Below are positions 17,048-25,959 of a DNA stretch of 64,000 bases, piece after piece. This stretch comes from a gamma proteobacterium symbiont of Stewartia floridana (GTDB lineage: Bacteria > Pseudomonadota > Gammaproteobacteria > Chromatiales > Chromatiaceae). Each line of letters starts with the position of its first letter. Position 1 is the stretch's first letter. Under the pieces are notes generated by a model. That model was not told the DNA's origin. It did no database searches and saw only the letters and a program-made list of their open reading frames with translations. The position numbers and the translations under genes were made by a program. Where the stretch lies: assembly GCA_003676145.1 (NCBI GenBank), contig NAUB01000017.1, positions 62,001 through 126,000 on the forward strand, written 5' to 3'.

Positions 17048-18490
17048 TCAACGCCCGAGCGACTCGCGCAGTGCGCGGTAGGCATCAAATGTCTTTTGGG
17101 TATCAGCTTGGATCTCCGCCTCAGTGTCAGTTGAATCAGATGGTTGAGCGTCAGAAACAGGATCCACCTGCTCCACCCATTCAGCCGTCATCATCGGCTG
17201 CTTGTCTCGCACCAGCATGTTGGGCTGCGTGAATGGCGCAAGACGCTCCAGGAAATCCATCACCTCAAGCACAGGGGAACCTTTGAAAAAACGTGCCGAG
17301 GGTACATCCATCCAGATTCGATCGGCATAGCTGAAGAGTTCATAGGGCTTATCCCCTACCCTGTCATGATCCTGATCAAACCCCTCATAGTCGTCCCAAT
17401 AGTTGCCTTGCCAGACATTCCGATTGGCTGTCTTTCCACCACCGGAGACGGCCACTTGAGTGATATTGCCTTTGAATCGATTGTTTTTCAGGGTATTGCC
17501 GGTCCAGTCATTGAGAAAAAGCACCCCAATGCCACTGTAGGCGACCAGATTGTTTTCAAAAAGGTTGACCGTATCGGGCTGAAAGGGAGAGACATCCAGA
17601 TAGAGCCCTGTCGCACAATAGAGCACCTGGTTACCGGTCACCACCACATCCGAGGTCTCCTTGAAACCGATACCCATACCAGTGGCACCGGTAGCATGAG
17701 CGATGTAGTTGTTTTTCAGATGCACGCCATCGCTGTACATGACAAAGATACCGACTGAGTTATCCTCATAGTGGTTGTCTACGACTTCGTTGTATTGTGC
17801 ATACATGAAGTGCAGGGAGTAACGACCGCCCCGGGCATCGTTACGTGCAATCAGATTATCCCGTGAGTACCAAACCACCATATCACGGGAATCCCGGATG
17901 ATATTGTCCGTGATCTTGTTATCGAAACTGTACCAAAGCCGAATCGCATCACCCCTGATGCCCAAATCGAAAGGCTTCGAAGAGATCCGATTGGCTCGCA
18001 CGATATTGTTTTTCGACTGTTGCAGATCGACGCCGAACAGACAGTTATCGATCACGTTGTCTTTGATCACATTGAAGTCGCCGCGTACCTGCACGCCTGC
18101 ATCGATTGTGTTATGCGACTCCCCGGAGTTTGTCAGGCGGAGATTTTTGATCGTAGCGCCATCCGTATCCAGTACGATGACAGAACCTTTTCCACCGGCA
18201 TCGATGGTGACCTTACCCTGCCCATCCACCGTAATGGCATCGCTTATGGTGACCGGTCCGGCATAGGTTCCAGGTGGGGGAATCAGAATGCCGCCAGCTT
18301 CGGTATCATCGACCAGGTCCTGGAAAGACGGGTAGTTCCCGGCTGATGCCAAAGCCTGAGGCACAGTAGCAGACAGAAGCAGCAGTAGCGCTGCCAATAT
18401 GAGACTCTGTCTGTAGACTGCGTAAACAATAACCAATTTAACACCCGCATACGGTTGATTGTGAAAATTGATCTTCGACTGTGAATTCAT
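17048..18490 (-). CDS. nosD: NosD, periplasmic copper-processing protein for NosZ
   Basis: 480-residue exported right-handed beta-helix protein of the NosD/CASH family. Repeated NxIxxNxI rungs (KNNIVRANRI, DNKITDNIIRDSRD, YNEVVDNHYEDN) cover about residues 90-390. NosD binds NosL and NosZ and couples with NosFY to build the CuZ cluster. The signal segment is RQSLILAALLLLLSATVPQA, with a rather long N-terminal extension, so the true start may be a little downstream of 18490. The acidic C-terminal tail (DTEAEIQADTQ) is unusual in composition. Confidence 0.92.
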   Translation of the reverse strand: MNSQSKINFHNQPYAGVKLVIVYAVYRQSLILAALLLLLSATVPQALASAGNYPSFQDLVDDTEAGGILIPPPGTYAGPVTISDAITVDGQGKVTIDAGGKGSVIVLDTDGATIKNLRLTNSGESHNTIDAGVQVRGDFNVIKDNVIDNCLFGVDLQQSKNNIVRANRISSKPFDLGIRGDAIRLWYSFDNKITDNIIRDSRDMVVWYSRDNLIARNDARGGRYSLHFMYAQYNEVVDNHYEDNSVGIFVMYSDGVHLKNNYIAHATGATGMGIGFKETSDVVVTGNQVLYCATGLYLDVSPFQPDTVNLFENNLVAYSGIGVLFLNDWTGNTLKNNRFKGNITQVAVSGGGKTANRNVWQGNYWDDYEGFDQDHDRVGDKPYELFSYADRIWMDVPSARFFKGSPVLEVMDFLERLAPFTQPNMLVRDKQPMMTAEWVEQVDPVSDAQPSDSTDTEAEIQADTQKTFDAYRALRESLGR

Positions 18491-18534
18491 CCGTTACCGT
18501 AAAAAAGCCGATCAATTCACCACGTAAAACCGGT

Positions 18535-19722
18535 TTATGACTTCTCCTGCTTGAACTGCTTGAATCGAATCAGTGCCGCCGCTGCCAGTATCAACGAGGT
18601 CAGCACCATCAGACCGAATCCCTTGTAGGGATAGGAGTGAGTCGTAAACTGCGCAACCTTACCGTCGCCGAATACGGTGGGCATGAACGGCTTTACGGAA
18701 AACGCACCCATGTCATTCAGGGTGTGTCCATACCACCAAAGCCAGGCTGAGTAATCTATGACGAAAATGACCGGTAATGCGATCGGTACCAAGACCAGAA
18801 GCCAGTAGAACAGCCCACCATTCTTACGAGCACCGAATATCACCAGCAGCATGGCAGCCAGCAATCCGACAAAAACCACATGAATCGCCAGTTCGAGATT
18901 TTTTACCATCGGCACAATCTCTTGCTGGTTATTGAAATATCGACCAAGACTCTTCGCGTAGTGCCAGGACATCACCTGAAAGGCACTGCCGTTCCACGGC
19001 GCCATCTTATCGGATCTCACCTGATCGATATCATAGGTCAATTTCAGTTGTTCGATGAGATGCAGTTTTTCCGCATCCCCCGATTCTGACTGCTGCCGTT
19101 TCTCCCTTTCCACCTGAGATGGCAGGATCACCTCCACACCCGACTCCTCCAAAGAGTCCTTGAGTACTCCTGCGATACCACCAATCACGATCTCAGGTTC
19201 ACTGCTCACAGAGGTCGCCTCCTGATCCAGTGAGGTCACCAGTGCGCTGATGTATCCGGTATTCAGCAGTTTGAAACCACCATCTCCATATAAAGCCAAT
19301 CCCATCCAAACAGCGATAACCGCAAAGCCTCCACTCAGTATCGCAACCCGAATCCTGGGTTTGGTACAGATAAAACCCAACAGCATGACACCCATGAAGA
19401 CCATCAGAAACTGACCGAAGCCACGCTCAACAGGGCCACCCGCAGCGATCGGGTACATGCCCACATAGTGGTTGATGGTATCCATCTCATGTACACAATC
19501 CAGCGCTTCATCTTCGACGATCTCCGCCTTCTCCTGCTTTTCGCAACCGTTGAACACGCCGTTCATATGAAAGTGAATTCGCACACCATCCGGAAAGGAC
19601 TCAGCCGGATAGTTTGGCGCTGTCAACGATACCCACCAGATCGGGGTGTAGAAAATTACAGCCAGAAGCCCCAGTGCGGCCAGGGTGAGCACGGCAACTT
19701 GAAGCGTTTGCTTAGACGGCAT
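18535..19722 (-). CDS. nosB: NosB, membrane protein of clade II nos clusters
   Basis: 395-residue membrane protein with about six helices and two large periplasmic parts. The segments FYTPIWWVSLTAPNYP, HFHMNGVFNGC, YVGMYPIAAGG and DYSAWLWWYGHTLNDMG identify NosB, which is found only beside clade II (Sec-dependent) nosZ genes. It is needed for N2O respiration in Wolinella, but its reaction is unknown. It lies between the diheme cytochrome and nosD. The 44-bp gap to nosD suggests cotranscription. Confidence 0.87.
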   Translation of the reverse strand: MPSKQTLQVAVLTLAALGLLAVIFYTPIWWVSLTAPNYPAESFPDGVRIHFHMNGVFNGCEKQEKAEIVEDEALDCVHEMDTINHYVGMYPIAAGGPVERGFGQFLMVFMGVMLLGFICTKPRIRVAILSGGFAVIAVWMGLALYGDGGFKLLNTGYISALVTSLDQEATSVSSEPEIVIGGIAGVLKDSLEESGVEVILPSQVEREKRQQSESGDAEKLHLIEQLKLTYDIDQVRSDKMAPWNGSAFQVMSWHYAKSLGRYFNNQQEIVPMVKNLELAIHVVFVGLLAAMLLVIFGARKNGGLFYWLLVLVPIALPVIFVIDYSAWLWWYGHTLNDMGAFSVKPFMPTVFGDGKVAQFTTHSYPYKGFGLMVLTSLILAAAALIRFKQFKQEKS

Positions 19723-19892
19723 AATGGTTCTCTTGAATAGAAGTAAGATTATTTGATCAGTGAATCTCTGTAAGCAGCTTCCAGGTTGGGCCGATCACCC
19801 AACCTGTCTGCTGTCTGCCACTTTCCACCTGACCACTGCAAGTGTTGGATAAGCCCCGGCTCAGTGTCAGGTGAACTGCAACGCTCTCAGCA

Positions 19893-20642
19893 CTAATCGT
19901 AATCCGGATTCTGCCAATCCTTGGAAGGCGCAAGCAGTTCCTTGGGTACCTGCAGGCGCGATACATAGTTGATGACCATCTGCATATCTTTGTCGGAGAA
20001 GTTCTTGATCTGCTCTACCATCTCCGGGTTGGCATTGCGACGCTTACCATCCCGAATCCACTCAAACTGACGCAACATATAGGCATAGTGCTGACCATGA
20101 ATCTTCGGATAGAACTTCTCATCGTCACCTTCACCGTTCGCACCATGACATTGAACACAGTTGTCATCGTAGAGTTTCTTACCTTGAGTGAATTCAGGGA
20201 ACAACTGGTTCCAGGGACCCTTACCGTTTTCCGGATTCATCGGCAACTTGGCAATATATGCGGTGACATCAGCCACCAGTTGAGCGGCTTTAATCTCACC
20301 GGCATGGTATCCGGACGCCGCCATGATCTGTTCATCCAAAGCAAATGGATACATGGTGGGGTTATCCCGGTTCTGTGCACGAATATCCGCCAGCTGTTTG
20401 ATCAAAACATTCCGGTGCTGACCAGCAAGTTGTGGAAAGGTACCGTCAGCTAGACCCCAGCCCTCCAGTAGATGGCAGGCTGAACAGACCTCGTACACGG
20501 CTATCCCCCGCTCACGGTCCGGCGTCAACAGCATCGCCTCATCCTTTTCGCCGCCAGCCTCGTTCCAGCCAGCCCCGACACCGCCAGAAACGACTAGACC
20601 CAAGGTTATGGCCACTGATTTGATCATCGGTTTAAGATTCAT
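19893..20642 (-). CDS. Diheme cytochrome c of the nos cluster (NosC-like)
   Basis: 249-residue exported protein with signal peptide (MNLKPMIKSVAITLGLVVSGG) and two heme c sites, Cys53-SA-Cys-His57 and Cys162-VQ-Cys-His166. Both halves carry class I features (FPQLAGQHRNVLIKQL, YPKIHGQHYAYMLRQF). Its place between nosZ and nosB suggests electron transfer from NosGH to NosZ. The start at 20642 has GGAG 9 bp upstream; an in-frame extension to 20711 lacks a signal. A perfect FNR box lies 123 bp upstream, so it may have its own promoter. In Wolinella the equivalent genes are two monoheme cytochromes. Confidence 0.88.
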   Translation of the reverse strand: MNLKPMIKSVAITLGLVVSGGVGAGWNEAGGEKDEAMLLTPDRERGIAVYEVCSACHLLEGWGLADGTFPQLAGQHRNVLIKQLADIRAQNRDNPTMYPFALDEQIMAASGYHAGEIKAAQLVADVTAYIAKLPMNPENGKGPWNQLFPEFTQGKKLYDDNCVQCHGANGEGDDEKFYPKIHGQHYAYMLRQFEWIRDGKRRNANPEMVEQIKNFSDKDMQMVINYVSRLQVPKELLAPSKDWQNPDYD

Positions 20643-20764
20643 GATTCGTTTCTCCACTCCCCTGAAATGCGAGGGGATCAGTTTGCTTCGTAGCCGGGCA
20701 CCAGCACACAAAAAGTATCACTTGAATAACGCGCTCAGTGTGTCACGGGGTATATTAGATGACT

Positions 20765-20778
20765 TTGATATACATCAA
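20765..20778. promoter_or_regulatory. FNR/DNR-type binding site inside the nos cluster
   Basis: TTGATATACATCAA matches TTGAT-N4-ATCAA exactly and lies between the two cytochrome genes, 122 bp before the diheme cytochrome start. It points to a second, internal anaerobic promoter for the nosB-DGHFLY part. Confidence 0.7.
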
Positions 20779-20812
20779 ACTGCATCTCCCGGATAACCTA
20801 TCTGGTGATCTT

Positions 20813-21136
20813 TCAGAGGGTGCTCAACCAATCGGCTATGGCTCTCATCTCCTCATCCGTGACCAATCCCATGACCCCTTTCATAGCGGCAGATTGGCCA
20901 TTACTACGAACGCCTGACTTGATATCCTTCATCTGGTTATAAGCGTAATCAGCATTTTGCCCGGCAAGCTTGGGATAGATCGGCATAATCGGCGATTGGG
21001 CGTCTTTACCATGGCATGACCAGCAAGTTTTGGTTTTGTAGAGTTCCGCGCCATCAGCGGCTTGTGTGTTCATTGGCGCCGCGGAGACAACCAACAGAGT
21101 CATACCGATTAATGAGAGGTTTACAATTTTCAACAT
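20813..21136 (-). CDS. Monoheme cytochrome c (c553/c5 type) beside nosZ
   Basis: 107-residue exported cytochrome: signal peptide ending near NTQAADG, heme site Cys38-WS-Cys-His42, axial Met in GVMGLVTDEEM or nearby AAMKGVMG. It is small, class I, and probably the direct donor to the CuA site of NosZ. It follows nosZ after 186 bp containing a strong hairpin, so its level may differ from that of nosZ. Confidence 0.88.
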   Translation of the reverse strand: MLKIVNLSLIGMTLLVVSAAPMNTQAADGAELYKTKTCWSCHGKDAQSPIMPIYPKLAGQNADYAYNQMKDIKSGVRSNGQSAAMKGVMGLVTDEEMRAIADWLSTL

Positions 21137-21273
21137 ACTGAGTTCCTCATTTACAGCGAGTGGTTAAGTTCCGATGAGGGAACTGAAACAATGCACATGC
21201 AGCAAGCCACATGAGTTGAGTCAACGCCAAATAAACCTTGTCAAACATGTGCGTATTATTCGGATAAACGCAG

Positions 21274-21295
21274 AAAGGGGCCCTAAGACCCCTTT
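21274..21295 (-). terminator. Hairpin between nosZ and the downstream cytochrome
   Basis: AAAGGGG and CCCCTTT form a 7-bp stem with an 8-nt loop, 28 bp after the nosZ stop. On the minus strand it is followed by only a few T residues (TTTC). It could be a partial terminator or a 3' stabiliser giving more nosZ mRNA than downstream mRNA. Confidence 0.5.
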
Positions 21296-21322
21296 CCTCT
21301 TCAATGCTCAGAACCGAGCTGG

Positions 21323-23620
21323 CTATTTGACCTTTTTAGCTCCATGCTCTTCCAGGAAAGTCTTGGCACGCAGCCCAAGATCTGCTGTTTTGACCTGATA
21401 CTGCCACCACTGACCGGCCCAAAGCGTGGCGTTCTGATAGTCACCTTTCGCAGCAAAGCCTTCAGACTTTTTCTTGGCCTCTTCGGCAAAACCGAGCTGG
21501 TCCGTCGCATCTTCCACCAGGGCAACAACTTCCGGAAAATCCTTGTAGTTGTGACTGGTGATGAATCCCACCACGGAGTCGATAACCGCCTGGGTATCGA
21601 TGTTGGTCTTGACCTGTTTCGCATAGTCTGCCTGGGTATACTTGGTACCTTCCTGTATCTCGGTGGTTGTGGCCACATACCCTTTCGGTTTGACTAACAG
21701 GTATCCCTGCATTTCCAGATGCAAGGCGGAGCAGAACTCGGTGCAGTAGTAGGGATAGACACCAGCCCTGTCCGCTTTGAAGGTTGCCGAGACAGTCTTA
21801 CCCGGTTCGATCGAAAGATTCACATTCTGTCCGTAGAGTGCGAAACCATGGGTCTCATCCTCGGCACGCTCCAGGTTGGTCAGATGAATCGATACCGTCT
21901 CACCCTCTTCCACTTCGATGATTTCCGGTGTGATATGGGAACGGATCACCGTACCGTAGACATGCACAACTCCGTCATCGCCACGTACCACCTTCTCTCG
22001 ACCGGCTCGTGTCTTGTAGGGCGACTTCTTGTCAGTACGACTGTCCCAACCGGATTTGTAACGTACCGCAGGCTTCAGTTTGTCCGCTTTGATGGCGACC
22101 ACATAGTGTGGCTCACCCAAAGGTAACGGCATGTCGTAGAGCAGCTGCATCTTGTCACCACTGATGTCGATCAACTGATGATTCTGCGGATGCAGTGGTC
22201 CGACCGGGTTGAAGCGATCGATGGCAAGCTTGTTCAGAGAGACCAGATACTTACCATCCGGTGATACGGAATCACCTTCCATCGCGACCAGATGACCGAT
22301 GTTGTAGTGGATATGCAATTGATCCAACACCTTGCCGTCACAGTAGTTCCACTTGGTTACCATTGAGTCGACATAGATCGAGGTATAGACAATACACTCC
22401 TTGGCATCATACTGGGTATGCAAAGGACCAAGCCCTACCTGTACCTGTGTATGCAAGGCATCTTTCATCGCTATGATCGGGATACCGTATGGGTCCTTAC
22501 CTTCAAACTTCTTCTCTTTGATCGCTTTTTGGATCTTCTCCCAGCTGTAGACCCAGGCATGGCTATCCAGCTTACCGGAGACGATGATATGGGATCCGTC
22601 GGGGCTGACATCAACACCGTGCGGACTCTTTGGTTCCGGAATCAGATAGAGAAGCCCCTCTTTCACCGCCTGTTCCATAGGGATCATATAAGCGCCCTTG
22701 GACTTCTTTACTTTACCGGCAGCAACCAGTTCGGCGGCCTTTTTCCAGTTTGTGACATGCAGAAAATCGGTATCCTTTTGTGAACAGCCCGCTTCAAAGG
22801 GAGGACGCCCACGCTCGATTCCGCCGACATATCGTTCAGAACAGAATGAGTTGGTAAAACCCCAACCCATGGAAGGCCCCTTACCCGCATCGGAAAGGTC
22901 CTGACTGTAAGGAGGCAACTCAAAGGTAAACGACTGCGAGGGGTCCAGGCGACCTATTTTATCGTCGAACTTCCAGTAGGTAACCGCGCCACGGTATTTA
23001 TCGTTGAACTCCTCCAGCGGCACAAACTCATCTGCAAACGGTGCCGCATACTGGGAAGCTTCCATCACGTACTCGGTGTTCGGCGTAACAAAAGCGCCAC
23101 CATGCTCCGATTTCATAAATGGATTGACCACGATCTGTTTGGTCTCGAAATCGTGCAGATCGATGACTGCCATACGCGGGTTGGCTTTATCGTTGATAAA
23201 CAGATAGCGACCGTTGTATTCACCGTTGGTCTCAGAGAAAGCCGGATGGTGGGTATCGCCGTAGTTGATATCCTTGCCCTGTATTCTGCCCTGTGCCAAT
23301 ACCGCTTTTGATTCATCATCAAAGCCATAGCCCTGCCAGGGTTCAGGTGTAAAAACAGCGATATACTTGAGTATCCTCATGGAGGGGATACCGTAAACGA
23401 TGACCTGTCCGCTCTGTCCACCGGAGCTGAAGGCCAGATACTCATCGCGCCCTCCGGTTGGCGTATAGGTTTTTGCTGCCGCAAGCAGATCCTGCTGAGA
23501 GAGTCCACGCGCTTTCATGACATCTTCAAGCGCCGACTGGGACCATGCATTGGTTGCGGCTGTCAAGCCAATCCCCAAACCTATGCCCAATGCGGATATA
23601 CGTTTCAAACTATTGTTCAT
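21323..23620 (-). CDS. nosZ: Nitrous-oxide reductase NosZ, clade II (Sec-exported)
   Basis: 765-residue periplasmic copper enzyme reducing N2O to N2. The signal peptide (MNNSLKRISALGIGLGIGL) has no twin arginine, so export is by Sec, the mark of clade II. The N-terminal seven-bladed propeller carries CuZ histidines in DTHHPAFSE, SEHGGAF, SPHGVDVSPDGSH, LGPLHTQYD and YNIGHLVAMEGD. The C-terminal cupredoxin has the CuA motif CTEFCSALHLEM and upstream His in ETHGFALYG. There is no C-terminal heme c domain as in Wolinella NosZ. First gene of the nos cluster; an FNR-like palindrome lies 86 bp upstream. Confidence 0.96.
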   Translation of the reverse strand: MNNSLKRISALGIGLGIGLTAATNAWSQSALEDVMKARGLSQQDLLAAAKTYTPTGGRDEYLAFSSGGQSGQVIVYGIPSMRILKYIAVFTPEPWQGYGFDDESKAVLAQGRIQGKDINYGDTHHPAFSETNGEYNGRYLFINDKANPRMAVIDLHDFETKQIVVNPFMKSEHGGAFVTPNTEYVMEASQYAAPFADEFVPLEEFNDKYRGAVTYWKFDDKIGRLDPSQSFTFELPPYSQDLSDAGKGPSMGWGFTNSFCSERYVGGIERGRPPFEAGCSQKDTDFLHVTNWKKAAELVAAGKVKKSKGAYMIPMEQAVKEGLLYLIPEPKSPHGVDVSPDGSHIIVSGKLDSHAWVYSWEKIQKAIKEKKFEGKDPYGIPIIAMKDALHTQVQVGLGPLHTQYDAKECIVYTSIYVDSMVTKWNYCDGKVLDQLHIHYNIGHLVAMEGDSVSPDGKYLVSLNKLAIDRFNPVGPLHPQNHQLIDISGDKMQLLYDMPLPLGEPHYVVAIKADKLKPAVRYKSGWDSRTDKKSPYKTRAGREKVVRGDDGVVHVYGTVIRSHITPEIIEVEEGETVSIHLTNLERAEDETHGFALYGQNVNLSIEPGKTVSATFKADRAGVYPYYCTEFCSALHLEMQGYLLVKPKGYVATTTEIQEGTKYTQADYAKQVKTNIDTQAVIDSVVGFITSHNYKDFPEVVALVEDATDQLGFAEEAKKKSEGFAAKGDYQNATLWAGQWWQYQVKTADLGLRAKTFLEEHGAKKVK

Positions 23621-23706
23621 CGTTCCCCGTCCCCGTGATTATAAAGAGAAGGCAAATTGATCTATGCCGAGTAAAAAGATATTCAACAAATGAAGTGCCA
23701 ACCTCA

Positions 23707-23720
23707 TTGACTTAAGTCAA
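23707..23720. promoter_or_regulatory. FNR/DNR-type palindrome before nosZ
   Basis: TTGACTTAAGTCAA, a perfect 14-bp palindrome in the 275-bp gap between the ZnuA-Sco gene and nosZ, 86 bp before the ATG. The TTGAC/GTCAA half-sites differ from strict FNR (TTGAT/ATCAA) and fit the DNR/NnrR variant that responds to NO. Confidence 0.7.
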
Positions 23721-23895
23721 ATGGCAAAATTGGGGAGGAATTGAATTACAGAAATGATCAGTTTTTCAGTGCTAACAACGAAACTTCTACCACAATGAGA
23801 TAGTACGAATACTCAATTCTAAGTACTCGTGACTATCACAATTTCAATACAGATAATTTTTTTATGGATACGTGTGACGCTACGATTATTGTGCG

Positions 23896-25350
23896 TTACT
23901 CAAGCAGCTGTTCGAGTTTGGCTGCAAGTTCCTGAGGTGAAATACCATGAGCGAATTTATTGATGAACCGACCGCTCGGATCGAGCAGGTAGAGACTGGC
24001 GGTATGATCCATAAGATAGAGGTCGGGATCATCGGATGCCTCATCCACCCGCTCGAATCTGGCTTTGAACTGCGCGGCCACCCGTTCGATCATCGTTTCG
24101 GATCCGGTAACGCCAATCAGTCGCTCGTCGTAATACTCCACATACTTTTTCATTACGCCAACACTATCCCGCTGCGGATCGATCGTGATGAAGTAAGGTT
24201 GAAACCGGGCCGCTTTATCACCCAGCTCATTCAGCGCCTGAAACACAATCTGCAGTGAGGTTGGACAGATATCCGGGCAGTAGGTATAACCAAAATAGAC
24301 AATCGAAAACTTCCCCAGCATCGTCTCATCGGTCACCAGTCTGCCCAGATGATCGGTTAACAGAAATGTCCCTTTTCCGATACCCTCGGCGGCAACCAGT
24401 CTATCCTGCTGAGCGGCACTCCTCGCCTTTCCTGCCTGCACCATATCCGCATTCAGACAACGCTTGATCTCATCCGTATTATGCGCCATGAGTTGAAAGT
24501 AGAGATCAGGGCCAGGCGACAGGCCAATGCCAAAACTGTTCAAGACACCATGATTGACTTCACTCTCCTGAGTCAATAGAGCAAGATGCTGAGTTGGAAA
24601 ACCGCGCTCCGATAGCAGGCAAACCGCTTCACCGGATGCAATCCTCTCACGCAACCGCAACAATCCTCTGGCATCTGCCTGTTGTAACGGGGATCCGCTC
24701 AGGTGATCAAGCACCTTTAGCGCATAGGCCTGCTCAAAGTACTGCAGGGTGTCATGATACTGGATGCCCAGTCCTGCCTTCATCCCCCGATAGCCGTACT
24801 CATACTCACGGTCGATGCGGGCCAGCCGGGCCAGAACGGTCTGCCGATTACGTTCATACAGATGGGTGCGTTTGGTGTCCATTTGCTGCAGAAGAAGCGT
24901 CAGGTCGTCAAGCATAATCATCAGATTACGATTGTCCAACCAAAAGTGAGGATCGCGCTTTTGTTGCTGATGACGGGAGGGTAACACCTTCAAGCCGGTA
25001 TGGGACAACAACTCGATGACCTTTGTATTGTTACTCAGCTGTCCTATGGACTCTGCAAGTGAAGCTTCCAATTCAGGACCGACCCAGAACAAAAGATCGG
25101 CTTGCTGCATGCGTTGCCACTGTTCAGGTGACGCTGTGAACTGATGGGGCAGACGGCTATCGTCGATCAACAGTTCGGGCTCACCAATTCCTTGCATCAG
25201 ACCTGACAGGATGGAGTGCAACGGCTTGATCGTCACCACAACGCGAAACTCACTATCGGCCTCTGCCCCATTGCAAGCCAGTGGCCACATCCAGAGTGAC
25301 AACATTAACAAGATCAGCGGGATCAGGCCCTGTTTTCTGATATTGCTCAT
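23896..25350 (-). CDS. Fusion of a ZnuA-like metal-binding domain with a Sco/SenC copper chaperone
   Basis: 484-residue exported protein. Residues about 33-300 match cluster A-I solute-binding proteins for Zn/Mn (ZnuA): His45 (IKPLHSILSG), a His loop (SRHQQQKRDPH), His135 (DPHFWLDN) and His199 (IQYHDTLQYFEQAY). The usual late Asp (DPLG) is replaced by NSFG. Residues about 325-484 are a complete Sco domain: Cys358-PDI-Cys362, the metal His449 (LMDHTASLYLLDP) and the redox fold (FSIVYFGYTYCPDICP). Sco proteins load Cu into CuA sites. It lies directly upstream of nosZ on the same strand and overlaps the preceding gene by 4 bp. The joint role, metal capture plus CuA loading of NosZ, is inference. 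Confidence 0.9.
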   Translation of the reverse strand: MSNIRKQGLIPLILLMLSLWMWPLACNGAEADSEFRVVVTIKPLHSILSGLMQGIGEPELLIDDSRLPHQFTASPEQWQRMQQADLLFWVGPELEASLAESIGQLSNNTKVIELLSHTGLKVLPSRHQQQKRDPHFWLDNRNLMIMLDDLTLLLQQMDTKRTHLYERNRQTVLARLARIDREYEYGYRGMKAGLGIQYHDTLQYFEQAYALKVLDHLSGSPLQQADARGLLRLRERIASGEAVCLLSERGFPTQHLALLTQESEVNHGVLNSFGIGLSPGPDLYFQLMAHNTDEIKRCLNADMVQAGKARSAAQQDRLVAAEGIGKGTFLLTDHLGRLVTDETMLGKFSIVYFGYTYCPDICPTSLQIVFQALNELGDKAARFQPYFITIDPQRDSVGVMKKYVEYYDERLIGVTGSETMIERVAAQFKARFERVDEASDDPDLYLMDHTASLYLLDPSGRFINKFAHGISPQELAAKLEQLLE

Positions 25351-25682
25351 CGCTTCCGATACACCGCATTCAGTTCATCAATCGCCAAATCAACCTGCTG
25401 TGCAAAGCTTTCGGATGAGGGACAGACCCGACCATCATTGATGAAGGCCATAAAGGATTTATTGGTCTGATAATCAAACAGCTCCCCCAACTGGCGCTGT
25501 TTGGGTAGCGTCCTCACCAAGACCTGTTTGATCCTTTGTGTCTGATCAAGCCTGCCGCAGTGCAGAGCAACCCCATTCAATGAACCAAGCGCTCGAATGG
25601 CTGCCAACTGATCATCGCTTGCAGCTTCCACTCGAACCACGCCTAACAGAATGCACAACAGCATCAGGATTCGCGGAATCAT
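25347..25682 (-). CDS. Small exported protein paired with the ZnuA-Sco fusion
   Basis: 111-residue protein with signal peptide (MIPRILMLLCILLGVVRVEA). The mature part is about 90 residues with two cysteines (ALHCGRL and RVCPSSE) and mostly helical appearance. I do not recognise the family. The start at 25682 follows AGAGG; upstream in-frame codons to 25814 would bury the signal. Its stop overlaps the next ATG (ATGA), so the pair is coupled, implying a shared periplasmic job in metal or thiol handling. An FNR box lies 206 bp upstream. Confidence 0.75.
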   Translation of the reverse strand: MIPRILMLLCILLGVVRVEAASDDQLAAIRALGSLNGVALHCGRLDQTQRIKQVLVRTLPKQRQLGELFDYQTNKSFMAFINDGRVCPSSESFAQQVDLAIDELNAVYRKR

Positions 25683-25888
25683 GAGCACCTCTTCAGCCCC
25701 ATAAGAATCTCTCAAGAATAAAGAATGGATCAATATCAATTGACACTGATCCGGCCAGGCGGGTCCGGAAGCCAAACCATCCTTGTCTGACAGGAGCAAC
25801 CCGGTACCCATCAAAACGCCAGGATCTGCGGATTGATTGAATTTTCGATACTGAGGATCTATTAAACCCCAAGCTTACCTGGAGAGAT

Positions 25889-25902
25889 TTGATTGATATC
25901 AA
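25889..25902. promoter_or_regulatory. FNR/DNR-type binding site before the Sco-fusion operon
   Basis: TTGATTGATATCAA, identical to the site at 11563-11576, upstream of the two-gene metal-delivery unit on the minus strand. The distance to the first start codon is 206 bp, so a long leader is implied if this is the activator site. Confidence 0.7.
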
Positions 25903-25959
25903 ACTGCAGCGTTTGCCAAGCCAAAGGGGATTTGAATTTTTTTGCTCAAATACAACAGG

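Noticed and set aside
17144..17758. 204-codon plus-strand frame opposite nosD
   Set aside because: Antisense shadow of nosD, without ribosome-binding site or recognisable domain.
21215..21225. GTTGAGTCAAC upstream of the monoheme cytochrome
   Set aside because: Palindromic but with one base between half-sites, so it does not fit FNR/DNR spacing.
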